Source of the DNA: Myroides marinus
GTDB lineage: Bacteria > Bacteroidota > Bacteroidia > Flavobacteriales > Flavobacteriaceae
Reading direction: 5' to 3'
NCBI RefSeq assembly: GCF_900109075.1
Contig: NZ_FNYS01000001.1
Coordinates: 310,001 to 374,000, forward strand
DNA: 64,000 nucleotides
Below the pieces are notes generated by a model. The model did no database searches. It was not told the DNA's origin and worked only from the letters and a program-made list of their open reading frames with translations. Both the position numbers and the translations under genes were made by a program. Shown here piece by piece: positions 33,570 through 44,306 of this stretch; position 1 is the stretch's first letter, and each line of letters starts with the position of its first letter.

Positions 33570-34700
33570 TTAGTTTTTCTTAACAGAAGAACATCCTGCC
33601 ATTGTTGTAATTTTAATAGCCTCAGTTGCTGGCAATGATTCATTACGCAATACAACTTGCTCTACCACATTTCTACTTAAGTCTTCAAACACTTTAGCGA
33701 TGATAGTATCGTTTTGTAACGCAGCTGGACGACCATAGTCACCTGCTTCACGAATACTCTGTACGATAGGCACTTCTCCTAAGAAAGGTACATTAAGGTC
33801 TGCAGCTAAATTTCTAGCTCCATTCTCTCCAAAAATGTAATATTTATTATTTGGTAATTCTTCTGGTGTGAAGTATGCCATATTCTCAACAATACCTAAT
33901 ACTGGCACATTGATACTCTCTGACATAAACATAGATACTCCTTTCTTAGCGTCAGCTAAAGCTACAGCTTGTGGAGTAGATACTACTACTGCACCTGTAA
34001 TCGGTAAAGACTGCATAATAGAAAGGTGAATATCTCCTGTACCAGGAGGTAAGTCTAATAATAAGAAATCTAGTTCTCCCCAGTCTGCATCAAAGATCAT
34101 TTGATTTAATGCTTTGGCAGCCATAGGTCCTCTCCAGATAATTGCTTGGTCTCCTTTAGTAAAGAATCCAATAGAAAGAATTTCTACTCCATAAGAAGAA
34201 ACTGGCTTCATTTTAGAACGTCCATCTACTTCTACAGAGATAGGTTTAGCACTCTCTACGTCAAACATAATTGGCATAGAAGGTCCATAGATATCAGCGT
34301 CTAAAACACCTACTTTGAACCCCATATTAGCTAAACTAGCAGCTAAGTTAGCTGTAACAGTAGATTTACCTACTCCTCCTTTTCCTGAAGAAACAGCTAC
34401 GATATTTTTAATACCAGGGATAGCTTTTCCTTTAATCTCAGGTTTTTCTGGAGCTTCTACTTTTATATTTACTTTTACTTTTGCTTTGTCATATACTTGA
34501 TCGTGAATTACTTTCATCACGTCAACTTCTGCTCTTTTCTTAATGTGTAAAGCTGGAGTGTTTAACACTAAATCTACCACTACTTCATCTCCGAACGTCA
34601 TTACATTACTGACTGCTCCACTCTCTACCATGTTTTTTCCTTCTCCAGCTAGAGTAATAGTCTCTAATGCCTTAAGGATTTCTTTTCTATCTAATTTCAT
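33570..34700 (-). CDS. Mrp/NBP35-family ATP-binding protein
   Basis: 376 aa. N-terminal MIP18/DUF59-like domain (about 1-85), then a deviant Walker A, SSGKGGVGKST (104-114), and the LLLDLPPGTGD Walker B region. It is an Fe-S cluster carrier ATPase. The CxxC cluster motif of E. coli ApbC is not present: the aligned stretch reads MAYFTPEELP and the only cysteine is four residues before the C-terminal lysines. This appears typical of Bacteroidota homologues. Forms a unit with the NifU-like gene. Confidence 0.93.
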   Translation of the reverse strand: MKLDRKEILKALETITLAGEGKNMVESGAVSNVMTFGDEVVVDLVLNTPALHIKKRAEVDVMKVIHDQVYDKAKVKVNIKVEAPEKPEIKGKAIPGIKNIVAVSSGKGGVGKSTVTANLAASLANMGFKVGVLDADIYGPSMPIMFDVESAKPISVEVDGRSKMKPVSSYGVEILSIGFFTKGDQAIIWRGPMAAKALNQMIFDADWGELDFLLLDLPPGTGDIHLSIMQSLPITGAVVVSTPQAVALADAKKGVSMFMSESINVPVLGIVENMAYFTPEELPNNKYYIFGENGARNLAADLNVPFLGEVPIVQSIREAGDYGRPAALQNDTIIAKVFEDLSRNVVEQVVLRNESLPATEAIKITTMAGCSSVKKN

Positions 34701-34746
34701 TATATGCGATTAGTTTTCAACAATTTAATATAAATTCTGACTATCG

Positions 34747-34754
34747 CAAATATA
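34747..34754 (-). promoter_or_regulatory. -7 promoter box of the mrp-nfu unit
   Basis: Reads TATATTTG on the minus strand (exact consensus); predicted start near 34740, 40 bases before the ATG. Confidence 0.45.
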
Positions 34755-34817
34755 GTAGTAAAATTTGAAATTTTAAAGTTAATATATTCTAAATACAAAT
34801 ACCCTGATAACCAATAT

Positions 34818-36113
34818 CTATAGTGAATTTGTATTATATAATCTCATTTTATCCCCCATGAAAGAGCGGTTATAAGCGTTCTTTATTAGAGCAAATTGTG
34901 AATTCAATAATTGATTTTTTGCAGCGTTAAAAGAGAAGATATCTACCTTCCCATTTTCGTATTTTGCTTGTGTTGTACTGAAGGATTTCTCTGACAATTC
35001 AATACTTCTATGCAGTTGTTTAGCAATATTATCTAGCTGTACAATCTCTTGTTCTAGCTCCTTTACTTGATTAGATAAGTTTACTTCACTTTCCTTTATT
35101 TTCAAGGTATTCAACCGTATTTCCTCATTCTTTACACGTAACTGTCTACGTACATTTCCTCCTTGAAAAACAGGTATACTCAACCCAAAACTAACATACT
35201 GACTCTTATTATCTCCCATTTGCTTAGAGAAGGGGTTACTGCGTACTTCTACATCACTATTAAACGGTTTTGAGAAGAAAGATCCATACTGATAATTCCC
35301 TACTAATCGAGGTAAGTTTTTCGACTTTATCAGCTTTCTATCTTGCTCTAAAAGTCGTTGCTTCACACGGTTTCGTTCCACTGTAGGATTAAACTCATAA
35401 GCTGTCAATTGTGCAATAGATTCCTCCTTTTGTACCAGACTTAAGTCAGTAGCTTCAACAGTATCCACATTCAACAGATGAAGTAACTTTAACTTCTGAT
35501 TGTACAGACTATTCTCAGTCTGCTGTATACTAATCGTTTCACTGTGATAAATATACTCTATATCATAGAAGTCACTTTTAGGTTTAGCACCAGCCTCAAC
35601 CTCTTTCTGTACACGGTCAAGATTTGCCATACTATTTACTAATTGCTGCTTCTGAATTTCCAACAAAGACTGAGAGCCGATAATTTCGTAAAACAGCTCT
35701 AGAATAGACATCTGATATTGAAACAACACTTCAGCTTCATCTAATCGCGCATAATCAACATTCAGCAAATCTCTTTTATGTTGAATAAAATTACCATAAT
35801 CAAAAAGTGTTATTCCTGCGTCTAAAGATGCTCTAGTAGATTGAATATTTGAACTAACGCGACTGTTTGTAGTAGGATCAATAGCAGAACCGAAGTTATA
35901 ACTCTGACCTCCATTAAACGTTACATCTGGCAAATAGTAAGATGCTACACTCTGTTTTTGACGTTCAGCAACTTGCGTTTGTAAAGCAGACACCATTAGT
36001 CTTAAACTATTTTCTTTCCCTTTATCCACACAATCGTCCAACGTCCATTTCTCTTGCGAAAAACAAACTGTACTAAGCAATACACCCAATAATAAACACC
36101 AACTCTTACTCAT
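34818..36113 (-). CDS. TolC-family outer-membrane efflux protein
   Basis: 431 aa. Signal peptide about 1-19 (ends VCFSQ). Two OEP repeats: heptad-rich helices with the pattern LxxARxxxxxxxxxxxS in each half (for example LNVDYARLDEAEVLFQYQM and RSIELSEKSFSTTQAKYENG). Acts as the trimeric outer-membrane exit duct. It is the last gene of the five-permease export operon and overlaps the preceding permease gene by 8 bases. Confidence 0.9.
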   Translation of the reverse strand: MSKSWCLLLGVLLSTVCFSQEKWTLDDCVDKGKENSLRLMVSALQTQVAERQKQSVASYYLPDVTFNGGQSYNFGSAIDPTTNSRVSSNIQSTRASLDAGITLFDYGNFIQHKRDLLNVDYARLDEAEVLFQYQMSILELFYEIIGSQSLLEIQKQQLVNSMANLDRVQKEVEAGAKPKSDFYDIEYIYHSETISIQQTENSLYNQKLKLLHLLNVDTVEATDLSLVQKEESIAQLTAYEFNPTVERNRVKQRLLEQDRKLIKSKNLPRLVGNYQYGSFFSKPFNSDVEVRSNPFSKQMGDNKSQYVSFGLSIPVFQGGNVRRQLRVKNEEIRLNTLKIKESEVNLSNQVKELEQEIVQLDNIAKQLHRSIELSEKSFSTTQAKYENGKVDIFSFNAAKNQLLNSQFALIKNAYNRSFMGDKMRLYNTNSL

Positions 36114-38535
36114 ACTTAATATATTTTAAAACATCAATACGTGTAGCTTTCCAAGCTTTAAACACTACGAGAACTAATGAAAACAAAGTCAACAAACTTC
36201 CTGCTAATAAAAATGCTAACCAACTTAATTCTATGTGGTATGCAAAACCAGCTAACCATACTTTCATTAAATAAACAACAGGGTATACGGATATGGCAAA
36301 CCCTAACATACAATACACAAAATACGTTCTAGTTAGCCCATAAATCAATACTCTTGTATCTGCACCTAACACCTTGCGTATCGCGATTTCTTTTAATCTA
36401 TTCTGAATACTAAATGCTACTACGGCAATCAACCCAAATAAGGCGATAAAGACGGAAACAATCGTTAATATCGTTAATAATGTACGCTGATTCAACGTCT
36501 CCCTATAGCTATTCTCAAAGTCTTTATTAGCAAAATTGTACTTAATAGGATAAGTGCTATCAACTCGTTTTTTCCAGAACTGTTCTATTCTTTCTAATGT
36601 TCCTTGAACATCTGTAGGATCAATCTTCACAGATACTGTTCTCAACAAATTGTGCAACCAACTTGCTCCATCTGTCGTAAAATAAGTACAAGGCAATACT
36701 TCTGTAGAAAAACCAAGGTTCTTCATATCCTTTACAACTCCTATAATTTTGAAATATCGATTGTTCCAATTAACCTCTTTTCCAACAATACTCTCTTTAA
36801 AATTAAATGTTCTAGCATAAGACTCATTAACTAATACACTACCCGTTCCTTCACTATTTATACGAGAGTCAAAAAAACGTCCTTCTTTAATTTCAATATC
36901 AAATACATCTTTAAAACCTGTATCAATAATAAGATTTTCACTCCTAATAGAAACATCTCCGATATGGTTGCTAGAACTACTATTAAAGCCAGGCCCAAAC
37001 AATAAAGAGTGTTCAGATACAGCTATAACTCCTTTTACTTTCTTAAAGTCATTAACTACTTTCTTAAAAAGTACATCTCTATTTTCTACATTATCAATAG
37101 CGAAGTCTATATTAATGACTTGTTCTCCTTTAAAACCTAAGTCTTGATCCAACATATAGTTGATCTGTTGATTTACAACTATAGTCACTGTTAGAAAAAA
37201 GAAAGCTATAAAGAACTGAATTACTAACAGAGTATTTCGAATAACCACACCCGATCTACTTCTCATAAAGTTTCCTTTCAGCACTTTCAGAGTATCAAAA
37301 GAAGAAATAAATAACGCTGGTAAGATTCCAGAAGCCAATATTAAGATCAACAGAATCAAGAGTAATAAGGGCAGAGTTAACAATAGATCAAAATAAATAC
37401 TCCTATTAACTAACACATTAAAATAAGGCAATACTAACTCAACTAATACCATTGCTAAGATCATACTAATCCCAACCGTTATAGCTGATTCAAAAATGTA
37501 CTGACATACTAACTGACTTCTCGTACTTCCTAATGTTTTACGTATTCCTACTTCCTTAGCTCTATTAAACCCATTTACTAAAGACAGATTAACTGTATTA
37601 AGAATAGACAATATCAATAATAAAACCGCAGCTCCAACTAACATATAAAGTACCTTAGATGCTGTAGGGCCAGCACCCAAAACTGTTGAATCAGGATTTA
37701 AATGAGCACCATCTAAAACAAAAAACAGCAGTTCTGAACTACTTATATTTTCTTTTACATATTGCTCTTTACTTACTCCCTCCTCTTTAGCTGCTCGTAT
37801 AATTAATGGATCATACATTTCTCTTATGATCTTGCTCTGCACATCTTTTAATACAACGCCTGACTTAAATTTAATCAGTAAAGTATAATTAGCATCAGAC
37901 CAATTGCTATCTACATTCTCAGCTATCATTTGTTCTGCCTCTAAAGAAGCAATTCCTTTAGGAGCAAAAGAAGAGTTCCCTTGTATTTGATAGACGAATC
38001 GAACGTAGTACGTTTTTCCACTGCTTAAAGTAATTCCTTTTCCTATTGGGTTAACTTCTTTGCCAAACAATCGTTCAGATTGTCCCAACTCCAAAGCAAT
38101 AGCATCTTCCCAATTCTCCTCATAATCTTCAGCTTTTCCATAAATAGCTTTATATGGAAAAAATCTAAAAAAAGAAGCTTGAGTTGCCTTTATATCATAT
38201 AGAAATTCCTTTTTATTATCAATCTCTACACTCGCTTGTTTCCAATCATTGTTATAACTAAAATTATATTCTTCAATTATGTCATTTAATTTATCTAACT
38301 GTTTCGCAAATGGAGCAGATACCCAAGGCATAGGTGTTCCATTATAATCGCGATAGACTTCATAAATTCTATTTTTATATGGATTCCATTGATCATAGCT
38401 TTTCTCATACTTCCAGTAAAGAATAGCCAATAGCATAGCTGTTATCCCTACAGATAATCCGAATATATTTAAAAGAGAAAAGAATTTATTCTTTCCAAAA
38501 TTCGCTAAGTATAACTTAAACCAATTACCGATCAT
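36106..38535 (-). CDS. MacB/FtsX-type ABC transporter permease, paralogue 5 of the operon
   Basis: 809 aa, twice the usual MacB permease core. Pattern: N-terminal membrane helix (about 20-40), a MacB periplasmic domain, three helices of an FtsX domain (about 290-410), another single helix near 430-455, a second periplasmic domain, and a second FtsX domain (about 690-795). Conserved REVGIRKTLG-like and EIAIRKVLGADT motifs follow the periplasmic domains in each half. It ends in YIKYE like all five paralogues. It is separated from the other four by a DUF2807 gene, and is the most divergent in its N-terminus (MIGNWFKLYLANFG). Substrate unknown. Confidence 0.9.
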   Translation of the reverse strand: MIGNWFKLYLANFGKNKFFSLLNIFGLSVGITAMLLAILYWKYEKSYDQWNPYKNRIYEVYRDYNGTPMPWVSAPFAKQLDKLNDIIEEYNFSYNNDWKQASVEIDNKKEFLYDIKATQASFFRFFPYKAIYGKAEDYEENWEDAIALELGQSERLFGKEVNPIGKGITLSSGKTYYVRFVYQIQGNSSFAPKGIASLEAEQMIAENVDSNWSDANYTLLIKFKSGVVLKDVQSKIIREMYDPLIIRAAKEEGVSKEQYVKENISSSELLFFVLDGAHLNPDSTVLGAGPTASKVLYMLVGAAVLLLILSILNTVNLSLVNGFNRAKEVGIRKTLGSTRSQLVCQYIFESAITVGISMILAMVLVELVLPYFNVLVNRSIYFDLLLTLPLLLLILLILILASGILPALFISSFDTLKVLKGNFMRSRSGVVIRNTLLVIQFFIAFFFLTVTIVVNQQINYMLDQDLGFKGEQVINIDFAIDNVENRDVLFKKVVNDFKKVKGVIAVSEHSLLFGPGFNSSSSNHIGDVSIRSENLIIDTGFKDVFDIEIKEGRFFDSRINSEGTGSVLVNESYARTFNFKESIVGKEVNWNNRYFKIIGVVKDMKNLGFSTEVLPCTYFTTDGASWLHNLLRTVSVKIDPTDVQGTLERIEQFWKKRVDSTYPIKYNFANKDFENSYRETLNQRTLLTILTIVSVFIALFGLIAVVAFSIQNRLKEIAIRKVLGADTRVLIYGLTRTYFVYCMLGFAISVYPVVYLMKVWLAGFAYHIELSWLAFLLAGSLLTLFSLVLVVFKAWKATRIDVLKYIKYE

Positions 38536-38557
38536 TGGAATCCAATATTATTTTTTA

Positions 38558-39379
38558 TTAATCTACTTTACTTACTTTTCCAGATGATGATGTATTAGAA
38601 CTAATAATTTTAGCTCCACCTGTATACGTAACTTTACCTGAAGAACTAGCTCTTCCAGATACCTCATCAGTCACATTAAACAACATAGAACCAGATGAAC
38701 TAGCCTTACCATCTAAAGTCTTAACTGTAAAATCACTTCCTTTTATACTTCCACTACTTGATGCAGACGCATCAGCTGTAGTAGCACTACCTGACACATT
38801 AATTCTTGCTGAACTACTTACTCCTAATGAAGCGCTCTTTGCTTTTAGAGAAGCCTCTACTTTAGCAGAAGAACTTGCACTTAAAGAAGCATTATTCATA
38901 ACTTCAAACTTTCCATCGATACTAGCAGAAGAACTTGCCTCCAAAGAAAGGTTATCTGCTTGTACTAATTCCCCATTATATCTAGCAGAACTACTTACCT
39001 TAACATCAAAAGACTTCGCTTTTGCCTTGTTTAAAAGGTTAAACTTAGAAGATGACGATAGTGCAACCCCCTCTAGTGTTGGGTTACTAACAGTCACTTT
39101 TACTTTACCGAAATCATTAGAATTAAAGCCCCAGTTTTTTTTCTTTTCTTGATCAATATAAATTCTCAACTGACCTCCAGACACTTCTGTCTTCACATCT
39201 TTCATATGCTCAGACTTCTCTACTTCTACTACTACACTCTTAGTTCCTCCATAAGTAAAGTTTACTTCTATACTTTGAGAAGATTTAATTGTACTAAAGT
39301 CACTCACTTGACGAGTCTCTTTTGATTGTGCGAACACACTTCCTCCTACTAATAGGAAGAACATTACTAATTTTTTCAT
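38558..39379 (-). CDS. Head GIN-domain (DUF2807) exported protein
   Basis: 273 aa. Signal peptide about 1-18 (ends GSVFAQ). The rest is a right-handed parallel beta-helix predicted from repeating short units rich in SSS/SSAS/SSG (for example LEASSSASIDG, VSSSARINVSG, GKASSSGSM), a pattern typical of DUF2807 auto-transporter-like adhesins. It sits between two permease genes of the operon, 23 bases from the next, so it is part of that export system, possibly its substrate or a periplasmic component. Confidence 0.82.
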   Translation of the reverse strand: MKKLVMFFLLVGGSVFAQSKETRQVSDFSTIKSSQSIEVNFTYGGTKSVVVEVEKSEHMKDVKTEVSGGQLRIYIDQEKKKNWGFNSNDFGKVKVTVSNPTLEGVALSSSSKFNLLNKAKAKSFDVKVSSSARYNGELVQADNLSLEASSSASIDGKFEVMNNASLSASSSAKVEASLKAKSASLGVSSSARINVSGSATTADASASSSGSIKGSDFTVKTLDGKASSSGSMLFNVTDEVSGRASSSGKVTYTGGAKIISSNTSSSGKVSKVD

Positions 39380-39407
39380 ATTTAATGTTTTAGTTTTTAT
39401 GGTTAAT

Positions 39408-41861
39408 CTATTCGTATTTAATATACTTCAACACATTAATCTTAGTTGCAGACCACGCTTTTATAAACACTACTACTCCTGTTAATATCACTATACCAAT
39501 AAAGCAAACTACAAAAGGCAAGGCACTAATTTCTATTCTAAAAGCATAGTCATTAAGCCATTTATTCAAGAAGTAATAACTTGGAAATACAGCAAAAACA
39601 AATCCTGTCACACACATTATGAAATACTGTATTGATAGCTGTTTTAAAAGGCTTCCTGCACTAGCCCCCAATACTTTTCTGATAGCCACTTCACGCAATC
39701 TATTGTTGATATTAAATGAAGCTAGGCTATACAAACCAAAAAGAGCAACAAACACAACCACAGCATTCAGTGTCATAAATACATCTCTCTCTTTCTTCAC
39801 CCCTTCAAAAGTTTCTGCAAAACGCTTATCTGCAAACTCATAACTAAAAGACGTATCTGATAAATCTCGTCTCTCCCATATCTTAGCTATCTTAGTCATG
39901 ACATTGTCTACTTCATTGCTTTTGACTTTGATTGATAATTGTCTCATATTATTTCCTACCCAAGGAATCGTCTTTAGATGAAAATAAATTAAAGGAGCAT
40001 AATCTGCCTTTAACCCATAAAGATTAAAGTCCTTTACAACACCTATGACAGTTAGTTTCTCTCCATTCCATTCTATTACTTTACCAACAGGATTAGGTTC
40101 TTTCATCTCATAAGCTGTACGCTCACTAATCATAATATTAGATATAGTATCTGTCGCATAGTCTGGAGATAATACTCTCCCTTCTTTCATTTTAATATCG
40201 AACACATCTAGATAGTTAAAATCCATCCCCACATTAATTCCCTGTATCTTATTCCTATTGTAAGTAAAACCTGTTGAACTACCATTATTACTCGCTATCA
40301 TAATAGAAGCTCCTGATACCTCTTCAACTCCATCAATATTTAAAATCTCCTCTTTTAAAGAATAATATGTTTTCACCTTCTCTGTATATGGAATTTTCAC
40401 AAAATAAGATACTAAGATTACTTGATCTCCTTTAAAACCAAGGTCTTTGTTCAACATATAATTCACTTGCTGATACACAATATAACTTCCAATCATAAAG
40501 AAACAGGCAACTGTAAACTGCACCGTTAGCATTACGTTCTTAAGCGTCTTTCCTTTTTTACTCTTATTTACCTCTCCCTTTAGTACTTCTAATGTTTTAA
40601 AACTTGAAGTAAAAAGGGCTGGTATAGTACCTACAAGCAATACAATAAGAACCATAAAAAGCAGTAACCAAGGCAGTATAAAAGTGAACTCTATCTCCAT
40701 TCTTGAATTTAAAAACACCTTTAACCAAGGTATTACAAACTCTATAATAACTAATGCTACTATACATGCCAACATTGACGTTACTAATGCTTCAAATAAT
40801 CCTTGTAATATCAGATTACCTCTTGTTGCTCCAAGTGTTTTTCTAATTCCTATTTCACGAGTACGACTAATAGCCTGTGCAGTACTTAGATTGATATAAT
40901 TAAATACTGATAAGATCAAGATCAAAAGAGATAATCCTATCATAATATACAGCCTTCCTACATTTGCTCCACCTTCAGGAGTCCCATTTAACCATATATC
41001 TTTTTGCATCCTCTGATCCGCTAAGACATGTAATTTAAAAGTCCTCTCCTCGCTATTCATAAACTCTTCTACAGTCCCTCCTTCTTCCTTCTTCACATAT
41101 TCTTCTAAACTCATTCCAGCATCTTTAGCTAAATCTGTATATACATTTCTAACTAAGATATCTTTTATCTTCTTCTCTACACTTGTTATAGAGTTAGAAC
41201 TATCTAATTTTAACCAAATTGTGGAATTATAATTCCCCCAATCATCAAAAAACTGACGCTCCATCCTATCCATCGTATTCACTAATACATTTGCCATCAC
41301 AGAGTTTCGTTCATTTCCCAGTTTATAAACAGCACTAACTACATGAGGTTTTTGTTGATAAACGACAGTCTGACCTATAGGCTCTTTATCCCCGAATAAG
41401 AACTTAGCATATTCATTAGTTACCACTATAGTATTCGGTCCACTAAATGGTTTTTTCTTATCTCCTTTTACAATCTCAAAAGGGAAGAACTCAAAGAAAT
41501 TAGAGTTAACTTCTACTATTCCTTCTATCTCTTTTTTCTCCCCATTAACAAAAAGAATATCTTCTTCATAATAATTATCCATGTATGTATAATCAATGAC
41601 ATGAGAGGACTCCTCTTTTAGTTTTGCACCGAAGGGATAGGGCAATTTCATCCAGCTCGTATCGGCATTCATCTTAGATTCTACTGTGAACATAATATCC
41701 TTATTAGGATTGTCCTGATCATAAGACGCCTCCTCTCTATAATGTACAAAAGACAGAATAACTGACGCAAATCCAATACCTAAACTAAGCAGTGTAAGAA
41801 TAAAATACACTTTACTCTTCAGCACATTAAACCAATATATTTTCAACCAGTTCTTTATCAT
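39408..41861 (-). CDS. MacB/FtsX-type ABC transporter permease, paralogue 4
   Basis: 817 aa, same double MacB-FtsX architecture as its neighbours. It has IREIGIRKTLGATRGN in the first half and REVAIRKVLGASAGSL in the second, and ends INVLKYIKYE. Closely related to the paralogues at 41863 and 44307. One base separates it from the next gene upstream, implying coupled translation. Confidence 0.92.
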   Translation of the reverse strand: MIKNWLKIYWFNVLKSKVYFILTLLSLGIGFASVILSFVHYREEASYDQDNPNKDIMFTVESKMNADTSWMKLPYPFGAKLKEESSHVIDYTYMDNYYEEDILFVNGEKKEIEGIVEVNSNFFEFFPFEIVKGDKKKPFSGPNTIVVTNEYAKFLFGDKEPIGQTVVYQQKPHVVSAVYKLGNERNSVMANVLVNTMDRMERQFFDDWGNYNSTIWLKLDSSNSITSVEKKIKDILVRNVYTDLAKDAGMSLEEYVKKEEGGTVEEFMNSEERTFKLHVLADQRMQKDIWLNGTPEGGANVGRLYIMIGLSLLILILSVFNYINLSTAQAISRTREIGIRKTLGATRGNLILQGLFEALVTSMLACIVALVIIEFVIPWLKVFLNSRMEIEFTFILPWLLLFMVLIVLLVGTIPALFTSSFKTLEVLKGEVNKSKKGKTLKNVMLTVQFTVACFFMIGSYIVYQQVNYMLNKDLGFKGDQVILVSYFVKIPYTEKVKTYYSLKEEILNIDGVEEVSGASIMIASNNGSSTGFTYNRNKIQGINVGMDFNYLDVFDIKMKEGRVLSPDYATDTISNIMISERTAYEMKEPNPVGKVIEWNGEKLTVIGVVKDFNLYGLKADYAPLIYFHLKTIPWVGNNMRQLSIKVKSNEVDNVMTKIAKIWERRDLSDTSFSYEFADKRFAETFEGVKKERDVFMTLNAVVVFVALFGLYSLASFNINNRLREVAIRKVLGASAGSLLKQLSIQYFIMCVTGFVFAVFPSYYFLNKWLNDYAFRIEISALPFVVCFIGIVILTGVVVFIKAWSATKINVLKYIKYE

Positions 41862-41862
41862 A

Positions 41863-44304
41863 CTATTCGTATTTAATGTACTTCAACACATTAATCTTAG
41901 TAGCTTTATAAGCCCTTGAAAATACTATTAACAAAGTCAAAACAACTATAATCAGAAAGCAAATAATAAAAGGTAACACCCCTATCTCTATCCTAAACGC
42001 ATAATCACTAAGCCACTTGTTTAGTAAGTAATAACTCGGAAATACAGCCAATCCAAAACCTAGCAAGCAATAAATAATATACTGCGCTGTCAACTGCTTG
42101 ATTAGACTTTCTGCACTTGCCCCTAAAACTTTGCGTATAGCTACTTCTTTTAATCTAGAATTTATCGAAAACGAAGCCAAACTAAACAATCCAAACAAAG
42201 CGATAAACACCACTAGCCCATTTAATACCATAAATACATTGCGTTCTTGGATTGTCTTGTCAAAACTCTTTGCAAAACGCTTATCTACGAATTCATAAGT
42301 AAATGGTAGGTCAGAGATATCGTGTTTTTTCCACACTTGTTCTATCGCATCCATTGTCTCCTTTGCATTCTCTGCATTTATCTTAATCGACATCTCACTC
42401 ATATTACTCCCCCATCCCTCTTCTAAATCTAAAGACAGGAATATCATTGGACGGTAATCCTCATTTAACCCAAATAGATTAAAATCTTTTACCACCCCTA
42501 CTATCGTTACTTTATTCTCATTCCAATCAAAGCTTTTACCTATAGGATCTTTAAGTCCCATCATCGAAATAGCTTTCTCATTTAGCAATACATTATTAAT
42601 ACTATCTGAAGCGAATTCTCTAGATAAAGCTCTTCCCTCTTTTAACTTAATATCAAACAAATCGAAGAAGTCATAATCCATTGCTGCCACACCTGCTTGT
42701 ATTTGATTACCTTGATAAGAATATCCTACAGAAGCATAGCTTTTACCTCCCATAGCTAATGACCAAGCACTCGCTCCTTCGACACCATTTATCTTAAGAA
42801 TATCTTCTTTTAATCGTTGATAGATTGGCAAAGTATTCTTTCTTAGATCTTTTTTAAGATTATAAGACACTCCCACTATCTGATCTGCCTTATACCCCAG
42901 ATCTTTATTCAACATATAGTTTACCTGTTGATTAACAATAAGAGAACCTATAATAAAGAAACATGCCACTACAAACTGAACAGTCAATAATGTATTCTTA
43001 AACCATATCCCCTTCTTACTTCGTTTTACCGTTCCTTTTAATACTTCTATCGTTCTAAAACTTGAGATATACAATGCCGGTATCGTACCTACTAAGAATA
43101 CCACCATCACTAAGAACAGTAACACTTGAGGTATATACTCTAAAATATTAAACAAGAGTTTCGCTTTAAAGAATACCCTAAGACTAGGAAGTGAATATTC
43201 TACTATGACAAAAGAAATTATAATAGATATCAAAACTGTAAGCCCTGACTCAAAGTAATTCTGCATCATCATTCCTCCTCTACTAGCTCCTAATGTCTTG
43301 CGCATCCCCACCTCTTTACCTCGATTCATTACCTGTACAGTAGTTATATTGATATAATTAAATACAGACAATAACATGATCATAACAGATAGGCCTAAGG
43401 CAATATAAATTCTATTGACATTTGCAATTCCTTCAGGTGTGGCATTCTTATAAGCCTCCTTCATTAATCGTTGTGTACTTAAACTATGTAAGTAAAACGT
43501 CAAATCTTCATACCCATTCTCTTTTTTAAATTCTGCTGCAGATATACCTCTACTTTTAGCCACAGGAGCAATTACTTTCTCGTTATAGATATCTAATAAT
43601 TGTTTCTCAACAATTCCTTTTGATTCAGGAGTTTTTAATTTTAACCAAAGTGCAGAACTATAATTCCCCCAACCATTACTAGCAATAGCTTCTTTTACTC
43701 GTTCATCTAAATTATTAAACACCATATTAGGATCCATAGAGCTTAGCGTCTCTGCCCCCTTATAAATCCCTTTTACAGTAAATACTTTTCCCCATAATTC
43801 AATTGTTTGACCTATAGGATCTTTATCATTAAACAAGTACTCCACATAAGTATCTTTAATAAGTACCTGATCTGGTCCATCAAAAGGCTTTTGTTTATTT
43901 CCATTTAATATTTCAAAGGGAAATATTTTAAAGAAGTCTGATTGACTATAACAAGCTCTTTCGAAGCTTTTATATTTCCCATTTACAGATAACATCCCTC
44001 CTTGATAATATCCGTCTGAATAAGCATAGTCCTCTACCTCATCAGAGATATCCATTAAAGCCGCCCCATAAGGATAAGACAATGTAGCCCAGCTATCATT
44101 ATCTGCTACAGAAAACTTAGTCTCTATCGAAAAAACACGATCACTATAAGGATGCCACTTATCGTAAGACTTCTCTTCTGCATAATACAAATACGAGATA
44201 ATCACAGCAGATAGGCCTATCGCTAACCCTAATACATTCAACAAGAAATAAAACTTATTTCTCTTTGCATTGTACCAATATATTTTCAACCAGTTCTTTA
44301 ACAT
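41863..44304 (-). CDS. MacB/FtsX-type ABC transporter permease, paralogue 3
   Basis: 813 aa. N-terminus MLKNWLKIYWYNAKRNKFYF is nearly the same as that of paralogue 2; a double MacB periplasmic/FtsX arrangement follows, with GKEVGMRKTLGASRGG and KEVAIRKVLGASAESL after each periplasmic domain, and the C-terminus INVLKYIKYE. Separated from its upstream neighbour by two bases. Confidence 0.92.
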   Translation of the reverse strand: MLKNWLKIYWYNAKRNKFYFLLNVLGLAIGLSAVIISYLYYAEEKSYDKWHPYSDRVFSIETKFSVADNDSWATLSYPYGAALMDISDEVEDYAYSDGYYQGGMLSVNGKYKSFERACYSQSDFFKIFPFEILNGNKQKPFDGPDQVLIKDTYVEYLFNDKDPIGQTIELWGKVFTVKGIYKGAETLSSMDPNMVFNNLDERVKEAIASNGWGNYSSALWLKLKTPESKGIVEKQLLDIYNEKVIAPVAKSRGISAAEFKKENGYEDLTFYLHSLSTQRLMKEAYKNATPEGIANVNRIYIALGLSVMIMLLSVFNYINITTVQVMNRGKEVGMRKTLGASRGGMMMQNYFESGLTVLISIIISFVIVEYSLPSLRVFFKAKLLFNILEYIPQVLLFLVMVVFLVGTIPALYISSFRTIEVLKGTVKRSKKGIWFKNTLLTVQFVVACFFIIGSLIVNQQVNYMLNKDLGYKADQIVGVSYNLKKDLRKNTLPIYQRLKEDILKINGVEGASAWSLAMGGKSYASVGYSYQGNQIQAGVAAMDYDFFDLFDIKLKEGRALSREFASDSINNVLLNEKAISMMGLKDPIGKSFDWNENKVTIVGVVKDFNLFGLNEDYRPMIFLSLDLEEGWGSNMSEMSIKINAENAKETMDAIEQVWKKHDISDLPFTYEFVDKRFAKSFDKTIQERNVFMVLNGLVVFIALFGLFSLASFSINSRLKEVAIRKVLGASAESLIKQLTAQYIIYCLLGFGLAVFPSYYLLNKWLSDYAFRIEIGVLPFIICFLIIVVLTLLIVFSRAYKATKINVLKYIKYE

Positions 44305-44306
44305 AT

